A DNA stretch of 64,000 nt from Brugia malayi (taxonomy: Eukaryota; Nematoda; Chromadorea; Rhabditida; Onchocercidae), in assembly GCF_000002995.4 (NCBI RefSeq), contig NW_025062475.1, positions 14,168,687 through 14,232,686 of the forward strand, written 5' to 3'. Below the pieces are notes generated by a model. It was not told the origin of the DNA, did not search any database, and saw only the letters and a list, made by a program, of their open reading frames with translations. The stretch's first letter is position 1, and each line of letters begins with the position of its first letter. The translations under genes were made by a program, and so were the position numbers. Of this stretch, positions 1 to 23,371 are shown in pieces.

Positions 1-936
1 AAATCATTTAACATACACACATTAAGAAGAAAATAAACTGACTCATTTTCTAAAAAATTTATTAAAATAAAACTAAGAAAATGGTAATTGCCCGCTGATT
101 TCATTTTCATCCGTCAAAACTAACAAACAAACAGTAAAAGTTGTTGTTTTTTTTCGAAAGAGTTCATTAAATATATTTTTAAACGCATACACAGATTCTT
201 TCTTTCATTTTTGTTTTATCACTTTGACTATGGTCTCTATTCCTCTATTTTGTTATAATTAATTTGTCTATAAATATAACTTTTAAGAAAAGAATTATTG
301 AATCATATAATGGAAAATTCTGCATTTAAATTTTCACAAATGAATTTTAGACGTAATTTTTTTTTAAAAAAAAAAAGTAACTTTACCATTATTTTGCATT
401 TTTTCCATTGTATTCATAGTGCTCTTTCCGTAACTTTCTAACCCATCAATCAATCAGTCAATCAATAAATCGATCAATCAGTCAATCCAATCAGTCAGTC
501 ATAATATTTTTTTTTTAATGAGAAAATATATCACTTTACAAAATTTTTATAAGCACATTTTAATCCATTTTGCCACAGAAAATATTAAATCTTTTAAATC
601 TTTTTCGCTACTTTTTCCATTTCTCTTTTCCTAAATTTAATGATTTTTCAATAATAATTAAATGAAATTTTATTTTACTATTGTAAGTAACAAAAAAATA
701 AAAATTTGTTAAAATAAGAAATTTTTCTCGTTTTTTTTTTTTTTGTATTTGTTCAAAGATCATTTCAATTCATGTTATTTACATTTATTTTATACTATAC
801 AGCAAATTAACTTTTGATGTATGTATGTAATGCATGAAATTTTTCATCTACAAACTTGTTCGTTTTTTTTTTTTCTTTTTTCTTTTTTAAATCGATTTTC
901 TTTGCTCTAAATATTTAGATCATTTATATCGATTCG
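1..936. other. AT-rich non-coding left edge
   Basis: I see no supported exon here. The stretch is T-rich with many poly-T runs and a short imperfect ATCA tetranucleotide tract at about 447-500 that recurs at 3356-3390. It may hold the promoter or 5' introns of the gene that continues at 2196. Confidence 0.6.
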
Positions 937-982
937 ATGGATCAAAGTAGTACTGAAGAATTACGGATGAATTATTTCCCTT
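937..982 (+). CDS. Candidate first coding exon of the unrecognised helical-protein gene
   Basis: An ATG at 937 opens 15 codons plus one base (residues MDQSSTEELRMNYFP) and stops at a weak GT donor at 983. The leftover single base fits the exon at 2196, which needs exactly one base to complete its first codon. Joined to the five firm exons this gives 819 coding bases, 272 residues. The donor (T/GTTTCT) is poor and there is no homology to support it, so the real start could lie elsewhere between 1 and 2195. Confidence 0.25.
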
Positions 983-2195
983 GTTTCTCTTTTTTTTTTT
1001 TTTTTGATTCAAAAACAAATCTCTCATTTATCAAATATTTTTTCATTTTTGAATATTGAAATTTTCCTTTTTTTTATCGAAATTTTCCTCTCGGTGATTG
1101 TCATTTTTAACTTTTGACATTATTTTAGATATGAAATTTTTTTCAATTAATTTTGTTATTTTTCATTCGAAGCTTTCTTTTTTTTTTCCTATTTTTAAAA
1201 TTAGTCGTTACAATATCAATGATAGAATTAGAAATGAATAAAAAGTCGTCGAGAAAAATTTTTATAAAAATGAAATGAAAAATGGAAATAATGATAATAT
1301 GACATTCATTTATTCTTTGTTGTGATTTTATTTTCAATTTATGATTCATTATAGTTTCAAAAAAGGAAATATTCAACAATGCTTCATAGCATATAAATTA
1401 TGATCTTAGTTTTAATTTTTTTATTTAACAAAGTTTTATCATAGAAATTAAATGAAAATATCATCTGATATGTTAAAATTAATAAATCTAATATTCTCAT
1501 TCATGCTTTAGTCAGTGTTCATCTTTGAATAATCAAATTTAATAATTAATTCTAAATCACATTTTTACTCTAAATCAATTATTTTTACTTTTAAATAAAT
1601 TTTTTGATTATATTTTAATTTTTAAATTTTATATAAAATAAAAATTTATCTGTTTTAATTTGTTTTTTTTTTTCTTTTTGCTAAAAAGCATATTTTATAT
1701 TAATAACACATATGTATGATAATTTCAGTCTTATAAGCTTCCATTGTACTTTTATTTATTTAATTTTTCTCATTTCACATTGTCTGATTTTAAATTATTT
1801 CTAGAAATTAGAAGCAACTGTCATATGAAAAGTTAATATTATTAGTTCTGTTTTTGCTTCTTTTTTTTGAATCTTTTTTATTTAGCTTAGTTCAATTTTT
1901 AATTTATTATTTCACTAACTTTGTTTGCAAAAAAAAAAAAAATTAATTGGCATTTAAATCCTATCATATCACATAATTGTAGAAATTTAATTTTTTAAAT
2001 TCATATCTAATATATCTGCAAAGAAAAAAAAAAGGAAGCATATTTCTTATTTAAATACTTTGTAACTAATAGCAAAATAATTTAAAACTAAAAGAAATCA
2101 ATAAATAATATGAATATGAATTGAATTTTTTTTAAAAAAAAATATTTTTTAAATTAAAATTTAGGAAAAATAAAAAGAAATAAATTATTTTGCAG

Positions 2196-3903
2196 TTGAA
2201 GGAAATAATTCATCGCATTCATTAATGCTACAATCATTGCATCAAAAAGATGTCAACGAACGACGATTACCAGAGAATTGCCGTGATCGTTATGTGATTA
2301 GACGATTGGCCAAATCATCCGATGGGTATTTTAATTAATTAATTAATTAAATTATTCAGTGATAGATTCTTTCTTTTTTTTCTTTTAAATATTTAATCAA
2401 AATATATTCTTTCTTAGAAAACTTTTTTTTTTTCTTCGCATATTTTAATTAAATCATTTTAATTGTCAAATTTTCTTTCTTTTTCATTTATCTAATCAAA
2501 TCATTCAATCTTCTAATCAATTAATCATTTGCTCAAACAATATTTTATTGTTTTAGCATAACAATAACAGATTTGGAATTATTACGAAAAACATTTATGG
2601 AACGATTCAATAATTGTAAGAAGCATTCAGAAAGAATTTATGAATTAAAAAGTGCAATTTGTGCTACAAATGAAATTCAAATTTGTTCGTTCTTTTTTTT
2701 TTTTTTTTTCTTTATTTTCTCCCATAATGTGTTTTTTTTTTTTTAAATGTTTTATTGATTTGTTCACACATAAATGGAACAACAACAATTAGCATTGTTA
2801 ACTATCATTTAAATTATCTAAATATTATTTGTGAAATATTTATGTTTGGGTAATTTTTTTTAGAAATTAATTTTAAAAAATTTTCTCTTTTCAATGCATA
2901 CATAAAATGTGTAAAATAAGTACTTTATTTCAAATACATATATATTTCATAAATTCACAATAAAATTTTTATATCTTCACTGGTATATTTATTGTTTGTT
3001 GTTTATATGAAGAATGAATTTTTCGAAATGATCAAATTTCAAAATTTTAGGCTCACGTAATCCTCAGTGGTTAACTCAATATCAATATATTTTAAATTGG
3101 TGTTATTGTCAAATGAGATTTATTAGCAATCCTGCAGAAAGACTTCGATTATTTCTTGAAGTTAAGGTATTCAAAAATAATATTTCTCTTTTAAAAATTT
3201 TTTTTTTTTTTACATCACTGTTTACTAACTTGTTTTTGTTTGTTTGTTTGTTTATTTTGTATTAATCTCTTGTCTGCTTGTTTTTTTGTTTACTTTTTTG
3301 TTCATACAATTTTTTGCTGTTAACTTAAATCATATGAAACCATAACATTCAGCTTGATCAATCAATCAATCAGTCAATCAATCAATCAATGAAACGATGA
3401 AATAGTCGATTTTACAATAAACTGTGTAAATTTAAGGAAAAATACCGGAAGATGTTCGAGATTCTAAGAGATGTTGATGATGCTAATAAATTATCATCTT
3501 ATCTTCATTGGTCACAACTATGCTATCAGTACGCTGAACTTGTTGATCGAGAATCCTTATCATGGTGTATCGAAGCAGTTATCAATGCAAAAAATGCATT
3601 ATTTAGTAATTTCTTGTTACTCCTTTTATCTTTTATTATATGCTATAAATCTGTAGAATGCTAATTATTTCAGTATCATCATCATCACGATCGTCAACGA
3701 TATCCGGAAAAACGGATTGTAGTAGATCAAATCGATCATCAACCAGTAATAGTATAAGTAGTAATGAACAAATGGAAAGTATAGGATCAGAGAATCAACG
3801 ACGAGTTAAAATAGCTACTATTGGATTAATTCAAAGTAATGTATTAAAAGCTGAAAATGTTTATGCGTGTTGTTTAAAAAATCGATTAAAGATAGTTTTG
3901 TAA
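2196..3903 (+). CDS. Unrecognised helical protein, five 3' exons
   Basis: Exons 2196-2325, 2557-2684, 3051-3166, 3437-3605 and 3674-3903 join in phase (2/1/2/0/2 carried bases match at each junction) and end with TAA at 3901-3903. Most donors and acceptors are good; the donor after 2684 (T/GTTCGT) and the acceptor before 3437 (AATTTAAG) are weaker. The product reads as mainly alpha-helical with a Trp/Tyr/Cys-rich middle (WLTQYQYILNWCYCQMRF, then a helix around LHWSQLCYQYAELV) and a Ser-rich, probably disordered tail followed by a short hydrophobic-basic end. The length (about 257 residues without the 5' exon) and the exon quality argue for a real gene; I do not recognise the family and assign no function. 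The start is missing or is the weak candidate at 937. AATAAA follows the stop by about 100 bases. Confidence 0.7.
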
Positions 3904-4001
3904 TGCGTATCAAACATTTTACGTTTCCACGTTTCACGTTTTGAACGTTTCAAGTTTATATCACTTCGTTCATTTACAAATGTTTATCGTACATTGAAAA
4001 A

Positions 4002-4007
4002 AATAAA
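4002..4007 (+). terminator. Poly(A) signal AATAAA of the first gene
   Basis: AATAAA lies 99 bases after the TAA at 3901-3903 and is followed by AT-rich sequence, a normal distance for a nematode 3' untranslated region. The same motif is common in AT-rich DNA, so its use is inferred from position. Confidence 0.5.
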
Positions 4008-4814
4008 GTTTAATTAAATAAAACAAAATTAATTATTAAGTATATTTGACAGTTTTTTTTTCTTTTTTATCATAATAATTATTATTATTATTATTCAAAG
4101 AGATAATAGTTTTTTCACTTTTTTTGAAAAAAATCAAATTAATTTGAAGTTTTATTTGTAAAGAGAAAAATTTTAAATTTAAACAAACATTTTGTTTTTC
4201 ATTATCACACTATCTCTACCTCCACCTCCATCTCTCCTTTTTTTTTTTTTTTTTTTTGAAATGTTCATTTTAAAAAAAGTAGCAACACATGGCATAAATA
4301 TTATGCGATATTTTTAATCAAAAAACAAAAATGAAATAATACATTAATTGTGGGAATCATTTTTTTTTTTTTTGATCTAAATTTCCGGCATAAAATTTAT
4401 TTCATTTGCAAGATTGTTTGTTGAATAAATGAGGAAAAAGAATACAAGCTGAATTGATTAATAATTAATTAATGCCTATTTTAACAAAAAAAAACTGATA
4501 AAAAAGTGAATTGTAAATTATTAAATAAAGACCAAAATGAGAAAAAAAAATTTTACTATATTAAATTTTTAAAATTAATTTTCTTTGATAACAATCATTT
4601 AATAAATGTTGAAATTTCAAAAATACTATAAGATTTGAAGTGCTCAAAATGATTCGAATCAAAAATTAAATAACAATTTGTATAATAATGAATAAACGAA
4701 TATGTAAATTATATAAATTACTTCAAAATTATTCTATAAAATCATCCAATGATGCAAATATAAGTCAAAATAGAACAGTTGTTAAGAATTTATTGAAATG
4801 AAATTTCAGCCTCT

Positions 4815-4915
4815 TGTCTGTCTGTCTGTCAGTATGTGTGTGTGTAGGTGTATGTATGTGTGAGTATATGTATATATATATATGTGTGTGTGTATGTGTG
4901 TATGTGGTGTGTACC
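4815..4915. repeat. TG/TATG microsatellite
   Basis: The stretch starts with TCTG tetranucleotides and continues as interrupted TG, TATG and TA units. It has no open frame of interest. Confidence 0.85.
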
Positions 4916-5383
4916 AGAGTGTGCACATCCATTCCTATGCAAGATATATTATAGTGATATTTGATGAGTTTGCAATCATTTTACCCGCACATTTATCTAA
5001 TTTACCCTTCCCTCTCATTTATTTGTAAATTTTGTTTAATTTCATCTAAACAACAATTACTAATATATTTTTCATATTATTTATTTGATAATTATATTTT
5101 ATTACATTATAATAAATTTAAATTTGTTAAATTAAATTATAGCTAATAATTACTATTTTTTTCTTCTTTTATTTGCATTTGTCTTATCAAAAATTCGAAA
5201 TAAAAATTTTACTACCATTAATATAAGTTATTTTGGGAATAGAAAAAATTTGTAAATTATTGAAATCTTTTTTTTATCGAAAATTAAATTATTATAGTTT
5301 TTTGTAACTTATTTATTTTTTTTTGAGTTACACATATTAATAAGTTTGTTTACTTAAAATATATAAAGGAATTATTATTTGAA

Positions 5384-5557
5384 TAATTCTTATTCATTTC
5401 AAATTATTCGTTATATCAAAATGTGAAATTCCAATTACGTTGAATTATTCCCATTGTCATATTTGAAATGATTAATTCTTATTCATTTCAAATTATTCGT
5501 TATATCAAAATGTGAAATTCCAATTACGTTGAATTATTCCCATTGTCATATTTGAAA
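5384..5557. repeat. Two-copy tandem duplication, period 89 bp
   Basis: Positions 5384-5468 and 5473-5557 are copies of the same 85 bases, offset by 89. By eye they are identical. The segment is not an open frame and matches no element I know. The lack of differences suggests a recent duplication. Confidence 0.9.
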
Positions 5558-8500
5558 AGCCTTATTATAGCTCTTTTTAAAGACTCTTTTCATGATAATT
5601 GACATTTGATTGCATTGTTTTGCTCTCTGTACTCTGAACTTTCATCAAATATATGTCACATAAATAATGCTAATTTAAATCCAATACTAAAATATAAAAA
5701 ATAAAAATTTGATTTTTATCCTCAAATGTCTCATTTATTCTTATATAATTTTCATATGCATCAAAAGTAATAATTAATTTTAAATTTCCCATTTACTATT
5801 TTAACTTTTATTATACTTCAATAAACTAAATTAATTTTTTGACAAAATTATACAAATTGATGCACTGTCGTTGCATAATACATTTAATAATAAAAGTGCG
5901 TACATTTATAATATATTTAATTTTTAAAAAAAAAATTTTTTTTCACTATCATATTTTGTTCTATTTTAATTAATTTAATTGATTTTGCTCTATTTTAATT
6001 AATTAATTAATTAATCCTATCATACATTCCCTTATATTATAATTTAAATATGTATTTCAATCATTTTTCTTTTCTAATTTGCATATTAACGAAACATTCA
6101 TTCAATGTTTTCAGTGAAACGTTTGCATCTTAAATCAAATTTTCAATTTTTAAGAATTGACTTTAGGCATAGTTTTATAAACATAACTTGTTTATGACTA
6201 CTAACATAAGCCGAAATAGTGATGGATGAAAGATAAGTTAGATTATAATAGATGAGTCCTATCCATCCAACTCTCGAATCATTTATTCATTGATTTGCTT
6301 TTTTTCCTATGAAAAACTTTTCTCCAAGTGCGCCATTTTGGTCATTGATATATTTATCTATTATATCGTTTATTTTTACTAAATTTTATTGTTTAAAATA
6401 AATTAATAAAAAATTTTTTCTGTCTTTTTTGTTTTCTTTTATTTAATTTAGCTGATATTTAATTATAAACGAAAAATTTTACTGTTCAAAGAAAGCAATG
6501 TTAAGAGAATAAAAAATTTTCTTTTTTTTTTTTTTTTTCTAATGAATAAAAATAAAATAATTGATCTGATTTTATGCTATCATTGATAATATTCTTTTTT
6601 TATTTTGAAAAAAATTTTTTTTTTTTTTTTTTTTATTTTGAGTGATTAATTGTTTAATAGGTGGTAATTAACGCCGAGCAATTCATTAATGTTCTCTGAC
6701 AGAAAATAATCTTTGCAATATTATTATTAATTTTTTGATCGATTAAAAAAAAGTAAACAAATAGTTTTAATTTTAATTCAATGGCAATTGTGTTATTCTA
6801 TTCAAAATAGCAAATATAAGTGATTAATGATGTTAAATAAAGCTAATTTACTTTATTCCATTGCAAAATATTTCAACTAACTGACAGATAATTTAATTTG
6901 ATTTTAGGCTTATAGCCTGAACAATATCAGTAATTATTATTAGCCTAAAGTATGTTTGTCTGCTTTTTATGCCCTAGCAATTTGTTACTTTTTGCATAGC
7001 AAATAAACAATAGTTGCTTGCTTACATTGAAAATGATTTGAAAAATGATTTGAAAAAATGAACTTTTATAAGTTACCATAATTTTAACTAAATTTAATAT
7101 ATATTATTTTCCATAATTAATATTAGCTACTTCCATTCATAATTTTGTTAATTTATAATTCAAATTATTTATTAGTTATACTTCTATGATCTTTCCTTGT
7201 TGTCAATGATAATGATAATAATAATAATTTACTTTGTTAAATTTTCGAAAAAGCTATACCAAAATAAAGTGATTTAAGAAGATGGAAAAAAAGAATGTTT
7301 GTCATAATATTGATGAATAAGAGAGAAATAGAAATTTTGAGTTCCAAAAAAATAAAAAAAAGCATTCAAATTTATTCAAAAAAAAAAAAGGAAACCACAG
7401 AGGATTTACTTTCAAAAAGACAATTTTGTTTTACAAAGAAATGTTAGAATTGAAATGAGCGATAAGATTTTTGAAGAAATTAAAAGAGAAACTTTATCCT
7501 TCTCTAGTCTTTTTTTTTTTCTTGGCTCATTTTTTCAAGTGTATATGTACTCTTTTAAAATCTTTTGAAGATTTTAAAAACACTGATTAAAATGATTGAC
7601 ATTGGATATAAATGATTAAATTGCATAGCTTTCTTTTCTTTTACCAATTTAAAAATTTATTTATGCAAAAAAAAAAAAAGTAAAACTTAGCCAGTTGAAA
7701 TTTCAATTTTGACAATAACATGATCATACATTATTAAAAAAAAATGAAAAATTTGAAGAGAAAATTTTTTGTGAATAAAAATTTTCAAATTATTGTTATT
7801 TAGTAGCTTAATGTTTCGAAATTGATAAAATTTCCAAAAATATTGCAAATTATGCTTGCAAAAAATAAAGCAGTTTTCGTCGCTTGGCATCATTATTATT
7901 TTAAATCAAAAAATAATTTATGGACAATTTTTCAGATTTTCAAAATATCTAAATGATAATTTTTGGATTGATAAAAATAAAATTGGAGCTAAATGTTAAA
8001 CATTTAATTATTCCATTTAATATTTTTAAAATGCTTTCTTAAAAAATCAATATTTTCAAATAAATTATAAACAAATATTAAATAACTTCTAGCTCGTCAC
8101 ATTTTTTTTTTCTTTTTCAATCAATAATTGCAATGAAAATCTCAACAATTAATTGAATTAAAAGTAATATAAATCAACGAAATAAGCAATTCATGTTAGT
8201 GATTAATAATTTTTAACTCGTTTACTTAATTTATTTATTACTAACTCATCAAATGCTAATAAACAATATGATGTAAGAGAAATGAATTATTGCTATTTGT
8301 TATTGAACCTTTATAATAAAAAATTTCCTCTTTCTTTTTCTTCATATTTTGTATCACTCAAAAGTTATTCAAAAGTTTTTTCAGCATTTTGAAAATTTAT
8401 AGCAAATGCCTAAAATTGAACCATTTATATTTGAAATTTACTATGACAAAAATTGATTTTAAAAATTTGCGGGAAAAATTTGCAAACTATTGAATTAATT

Positions 8501-8675
8501 TATTTTTAACTTGTTTACTAAATTAACTAAGCTGTTTTATTTATCAAAAAAAAAAAAAATACATCGCTCTTTTTTATGTTATTAGTATTAGCAAATGATG
8601 AATGATTAGTTAAATGATAATTGATAATTAATTAGAAATATAAGTTAATAAATATGATTGATTGATTGTTGCTTA

Positions 8676-8796
8676 GTGAATTTGAAGCATATGTTTTAGA
8701 AGATGGACATACTCCCACTACACTTGACGAATTATCATTTGTTTCAATTCATTCCATCACATTCTCAACATTCAAAAGTCATTTCAATCACCTTTA
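8676..8796 (+). CDS. Orphan exon-like open frame
   Basis: A good acceptor (TTGCTTAG) at 8675 is followed by an open frame, carried phase two bases plus T, reading EFEAYVLEDGHTPTTLDELS and on to a TAA at 8794-8796. The first 65 bases are clearly less AT-rich than everything around them and look like coding sequence. A possible donor GTTTCA follows at 8740. I cannot connect it to a neighbour: it sits 3.2 kb before the TRPC start exon and its phases do not fit that gene's exon at 12334 directly. It may be an upstream alternative exon, a remnant of a gene, or chance. Confidence 0.3.
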
Positions 8797-9015
8797 ATTT
8801 AAAAATTCATTACTTAAATTCCAATTCTAAAATTATTAGTCAAATTCTATTTTTAAAGTCTATTACTTGAATTTTAACTCTTTAAAATTAAGATATATTA
8901 GAATTAAAATTCTTGATTCAATATTATTACATAAATTTTAATCCTAAAATTGTTACCTGAACTATAATTCTGAGGTCATTATTCGAATTTTACTCCTAAA
9001 ATTATGCTCCTTAAA
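8797..9015. repeat. Decayed minisatellite, unit near ATTACTTGAATTTTAATTC
   Basis: Short variants of the phrase 'attacttgaattttaattctaaaatt' recur about every 25-35 bases between roughly 8800 and 9010 with many substitutions. There is no open frame and no known element. Confidence 0.5.
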
Positions 9016-10559
9016 AGGTAAACCAGTTATAAATTAACTTAGATGAATTTAACTACAATTTCATTGCACTTTTTCTTTCTTTATAACCTAAGAGATTATA
9101 ATATTTCTTTATTTAATTGACAAATTTCATTTTTAAATCAGTTATTATTTTTAAATAACTATTGGTTATTCTTCAACAAACGCTTTTTATTTCTAAAAGA
9201 ATAGGCACTATTTTTAAATTTTTAAGTTGTAAAATGTATTCTGTGTTCTATAAAATTTATTTGCTTTAAATTTTTTAAACATTTGTTTTTTTTTTTTTTT
9301 ATTTTTATGCAATTTCTTCATTAATGATGAAATAAAATGAAAAAGAATGAACAGAACTGATTTTAGAAAGAAACTATGAAATTAAAAAAAATAGAATAAT
9401 AAAAATTGATTTAATATCGTTTTCTTTTATTTTTTGCAATGCAAATCAACTTTGTCCGTAAATAATTAATTCCTAAGTAATATTTTCGTTTTTTTTTTTC
9501 CTTTTCATTTTTGTTAAGTTCAAATGATTTATACTGTTTGTTAAAATTTTTATTGAATATTTGATACTTTTCATTCAAAAGTTACTTTCACTAATTGCAA
9601 AACTTTCATAGATTAATTTCTGGAATCGCCTTGAAACTAACAAATTTCGTTAAAGTGTAGATTGAAATTTCAAAAATATTGAATGCATCTGAATCAATCA
9701 CATGTTGTTTGAATTAAAATAAATGGGGTTTAATTGCAAATGATATTAAAAAATTTTTATTAGCAAAAAATGATTTTTTCTAAAAATTGTTTTTTTTTCT
9801 CTTTTTCTTTCTCTGTCTTCGATAAAAATTTTACATAAATAAATCTTACATAAATAAAATTACATTAATAAATCGGAAAATAATTACATATAATTGTATA
9901 TATGATTGTACATCAAATGAATACATTGATAGCAGCAATTTTTCTTTATAAAATTAATTAATTAATCTTCTAATAAATCAACAATTAAGTAAGTCCTAGT
10001 TAAAAGACGACATTTTAAAAACATTTCTATTAATATGCAAATAAGATAGTTCTAACTGCTTTATTAGCAATTCATTTCTTGCTAATCTGATAAACTACAT
10101 ATTTTTGAATCTGTCAAAGGATTACTCTAAATTCATATTACTTGTTACAAACTTGATTGTATTCGAATAAAATAAAAGTAGATAGGAAAAAATGCAAATT
10201 TCATTAGCTAAGTATACTATTTAGAAAGGAACATACCTAATAATGTATTTAATAAATATTTGTAAACTCTTTTCTTTACTGAGATATATTTTAGTCTTAG
10301 TCTTATATATATTGTTATGCTAAGTAAAACAAGTGAGTGGTAATTATCAAATCAATATTGAAATTATTTGTTAATTTTTAAATTATCTATTAGCTTATCA
10401 TTGTCAAGCATACAACATTAATTTATTTCACGGAGTTTGAAGTAGACAAGCTAATACTTTGTTTCATAAAATTGTGATTATACAAGTTATAAAATGGATA
10501 ATATGAAAAAGAGAAGCTAACTAGCATTTCATAAAAGGATTTTTATCTGAATTAAATAT
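9016..10559. other. AT-rich spacer, nothing seen
   Basis: Homopolymer-rich DNA without exon-like composition, splice-site pairs or structured repeats that I could support on either strand. Confidence 0.6.
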
Positions 10560-11285
10560 ACAACCGTACTATTTGAGATACGATATTTATAACTACGGTA
10601 CTTAAGGACAGCATTAATAAGTATGATGTTTAAGTGACTGTAGTTATAAATAGAATATTCAGGGTTGGTATTCATAGTCGTAACATTTAAAGTAGTATTT
10701 CAGAAATAGTAATAAATACATAATAGTTAAAAGATTGGACATAAATAGAGTATTTAAAGACAATATTCAAAAAATAACATTTAAGTTATTCTTTTGAAAA
10801 AAAAAAATCATTTATGCAAATTGTAATTAATATGTCACAGTTCTAAATTCTGATCAAAGTTTTGAATAGAAACATTTTCGATCAAAATTATTAACAAATA
10901 GTCATTAAATAATTAGAAATGCAGTATTTGAAGGCCGTATTCATAAATATAACATTTAAAAGTCTGTATTAGAAATACAGTAGCTAAGGACAGTATCCAC
11001 AAGCATTTAAAAACTGTGTTATAAATACGCTTACTGTAAATACAGTACTAGCAAAATACAGTACTTTATAAACATAGCAATTTCAATATTCATAAATGTT
11101 GCATTTGTGGGTCTGTAAGGATAATATTCAAAAAATAAAGCGTTTAGGAATCTGTTAATATATACTTTATTTATAAGTAGTACTTATAAACAATATTTAA
11201 ACGGTAAAACATTTAAGAGATTACATTTATAAACATAGTATTACGATATTCATAATGATGACATTTAAGGAATTGTATTTAATAA
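10560..11285. repeat. Degenerate minisatellite of about 725 bp
   Basis: Variants of phrases such as 'gtattcataaatataacattta' and 'aatacagtacttaaggacagtatt' recur at irregular intervals of about 25-40 bases on both sides of 10,900. Units are strongly diverged, with insertions, so the array is old. It lies 600 bp upstream of the TRPC start codon. Confidence 0.6.
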
Positions 11286-11892
11286 GGAGAAAATTAAAGA
11301 ATGAATTGAATCGAAGGCATAGTATAAAATTATTTGTCAAATTCAAAGTCATACAATAAATGATGATGCATGGATGAGGAACAACTGTTGTATTTGTTGA
11401 AATCATTTATTTTATCATCGCTCATCATTGCAAAAAAAGTTGGAAAAAGCAATAAATGTATTATTTGTTACTTCATTTGCTGTTATTATTCGCTTACTTT
11501 AGTTTAAATAAATATCTCGAAAAATTTTTTCCAATTTTTATGACTATTTTCGTTTTTTTTCTCTTCTTTTTTCAAAAAAAAAAAAAAGAATTCGAAACAT
11601 TACAATGGACAAAAATTTGTGTTATGTGAAAATAGTGAATGGATAAAAGTAAGCTCAAAAGAAAAAATCGATTAGTTTAGAGTGATGATTTTTGCTTTAA
11701 ACGATAACAATATCATCGTTTCAAATTAAATGTATGCCTGATGTATTGAAATTATATATTTTCATATTGTTTATTCGAGAATTTTTTCAAATTTTCATTT
11801 CTTGACAATTGACAAATTTATTTTATTAAATTCAAGCCAATATGTGATATTGAAATAATATTTTGCTATTCAAAAAAAGGTATTATCAAACA

Positions 11893-22734
<10,842 letters not shown>

Positions 22735-23371
22735 TACAAAGAAAGTGATTTCTTTTTTTTTTTGCTCTTTTTTCCATTTTTTTTTCTTTTTTTGTTAAGA
22801 AAATATAAAAATTTTTGTTATTGCATGAATACATATATTGAAATAATGAAAGATTGAAAAGATAACATGAAAATGAAAAATGAAATATGAATGTTGGAGG
22901 AATTGTTGTGTTAAGAATTTGTTAGAAAATATACAAGAAAAAAGGGAAAGAAGCTGAATAAATTATTCATAAAATGTGATAAATAATTGCTGGATTTATT
23001 CACATAAAAATTATGATTATAAATTATATACAGTTCATATTATATCTTCTGAAACATTCAATTCCATTGTCATAGTATAATTATTAATTAAGAGAAAAAA
23101 ATTAAAAGTTAACAAAGCAAAGTGAAGAAAAGAAAGATGCGTGATGAATTTTTCAAATTGTTCACTAATCCATCAAGTAATAGAATGGTTCAGGTGAATT
23201 AGTTTCTGGAATTATATACTGTGATTATAATAATAAATGAATAGGTTAGTGAATGGATCAAAGATTATTATATTTAGTTGATTTTATTTATTGATAATTT
23301 GCTTATTTATATTTATCACTTTTTTATTTTTATTCCTTTTGATCTTCATATTTAGTAACTTTATTATGTAA
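22735..23371. other. Convergent 3' spacer between TRPC channel and scramblase
   Basis: The two stop codons face each other 637 bases apart. The spacer is AT-rich, carries several AATAAA-like motifs on the plus strand (for example after 22960) and shows no open frame of note. Confidence 0.7.

Larger units (their letters stand above)
3904..8675. other. AT-rich spacer, no gene seen
   Basis: No exon chain could be supported on either strand. It holds the 3' end of the first gene with four ACGTTT repeats at about 3920-3950, an ATT-type tract near 4070-4095, a TG/TATG microsatellite at about 4815-4915, an exact 89-bp-period duplication at 5384-5557, and many poly-A or poly-T runs. Confidence 0.6.
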
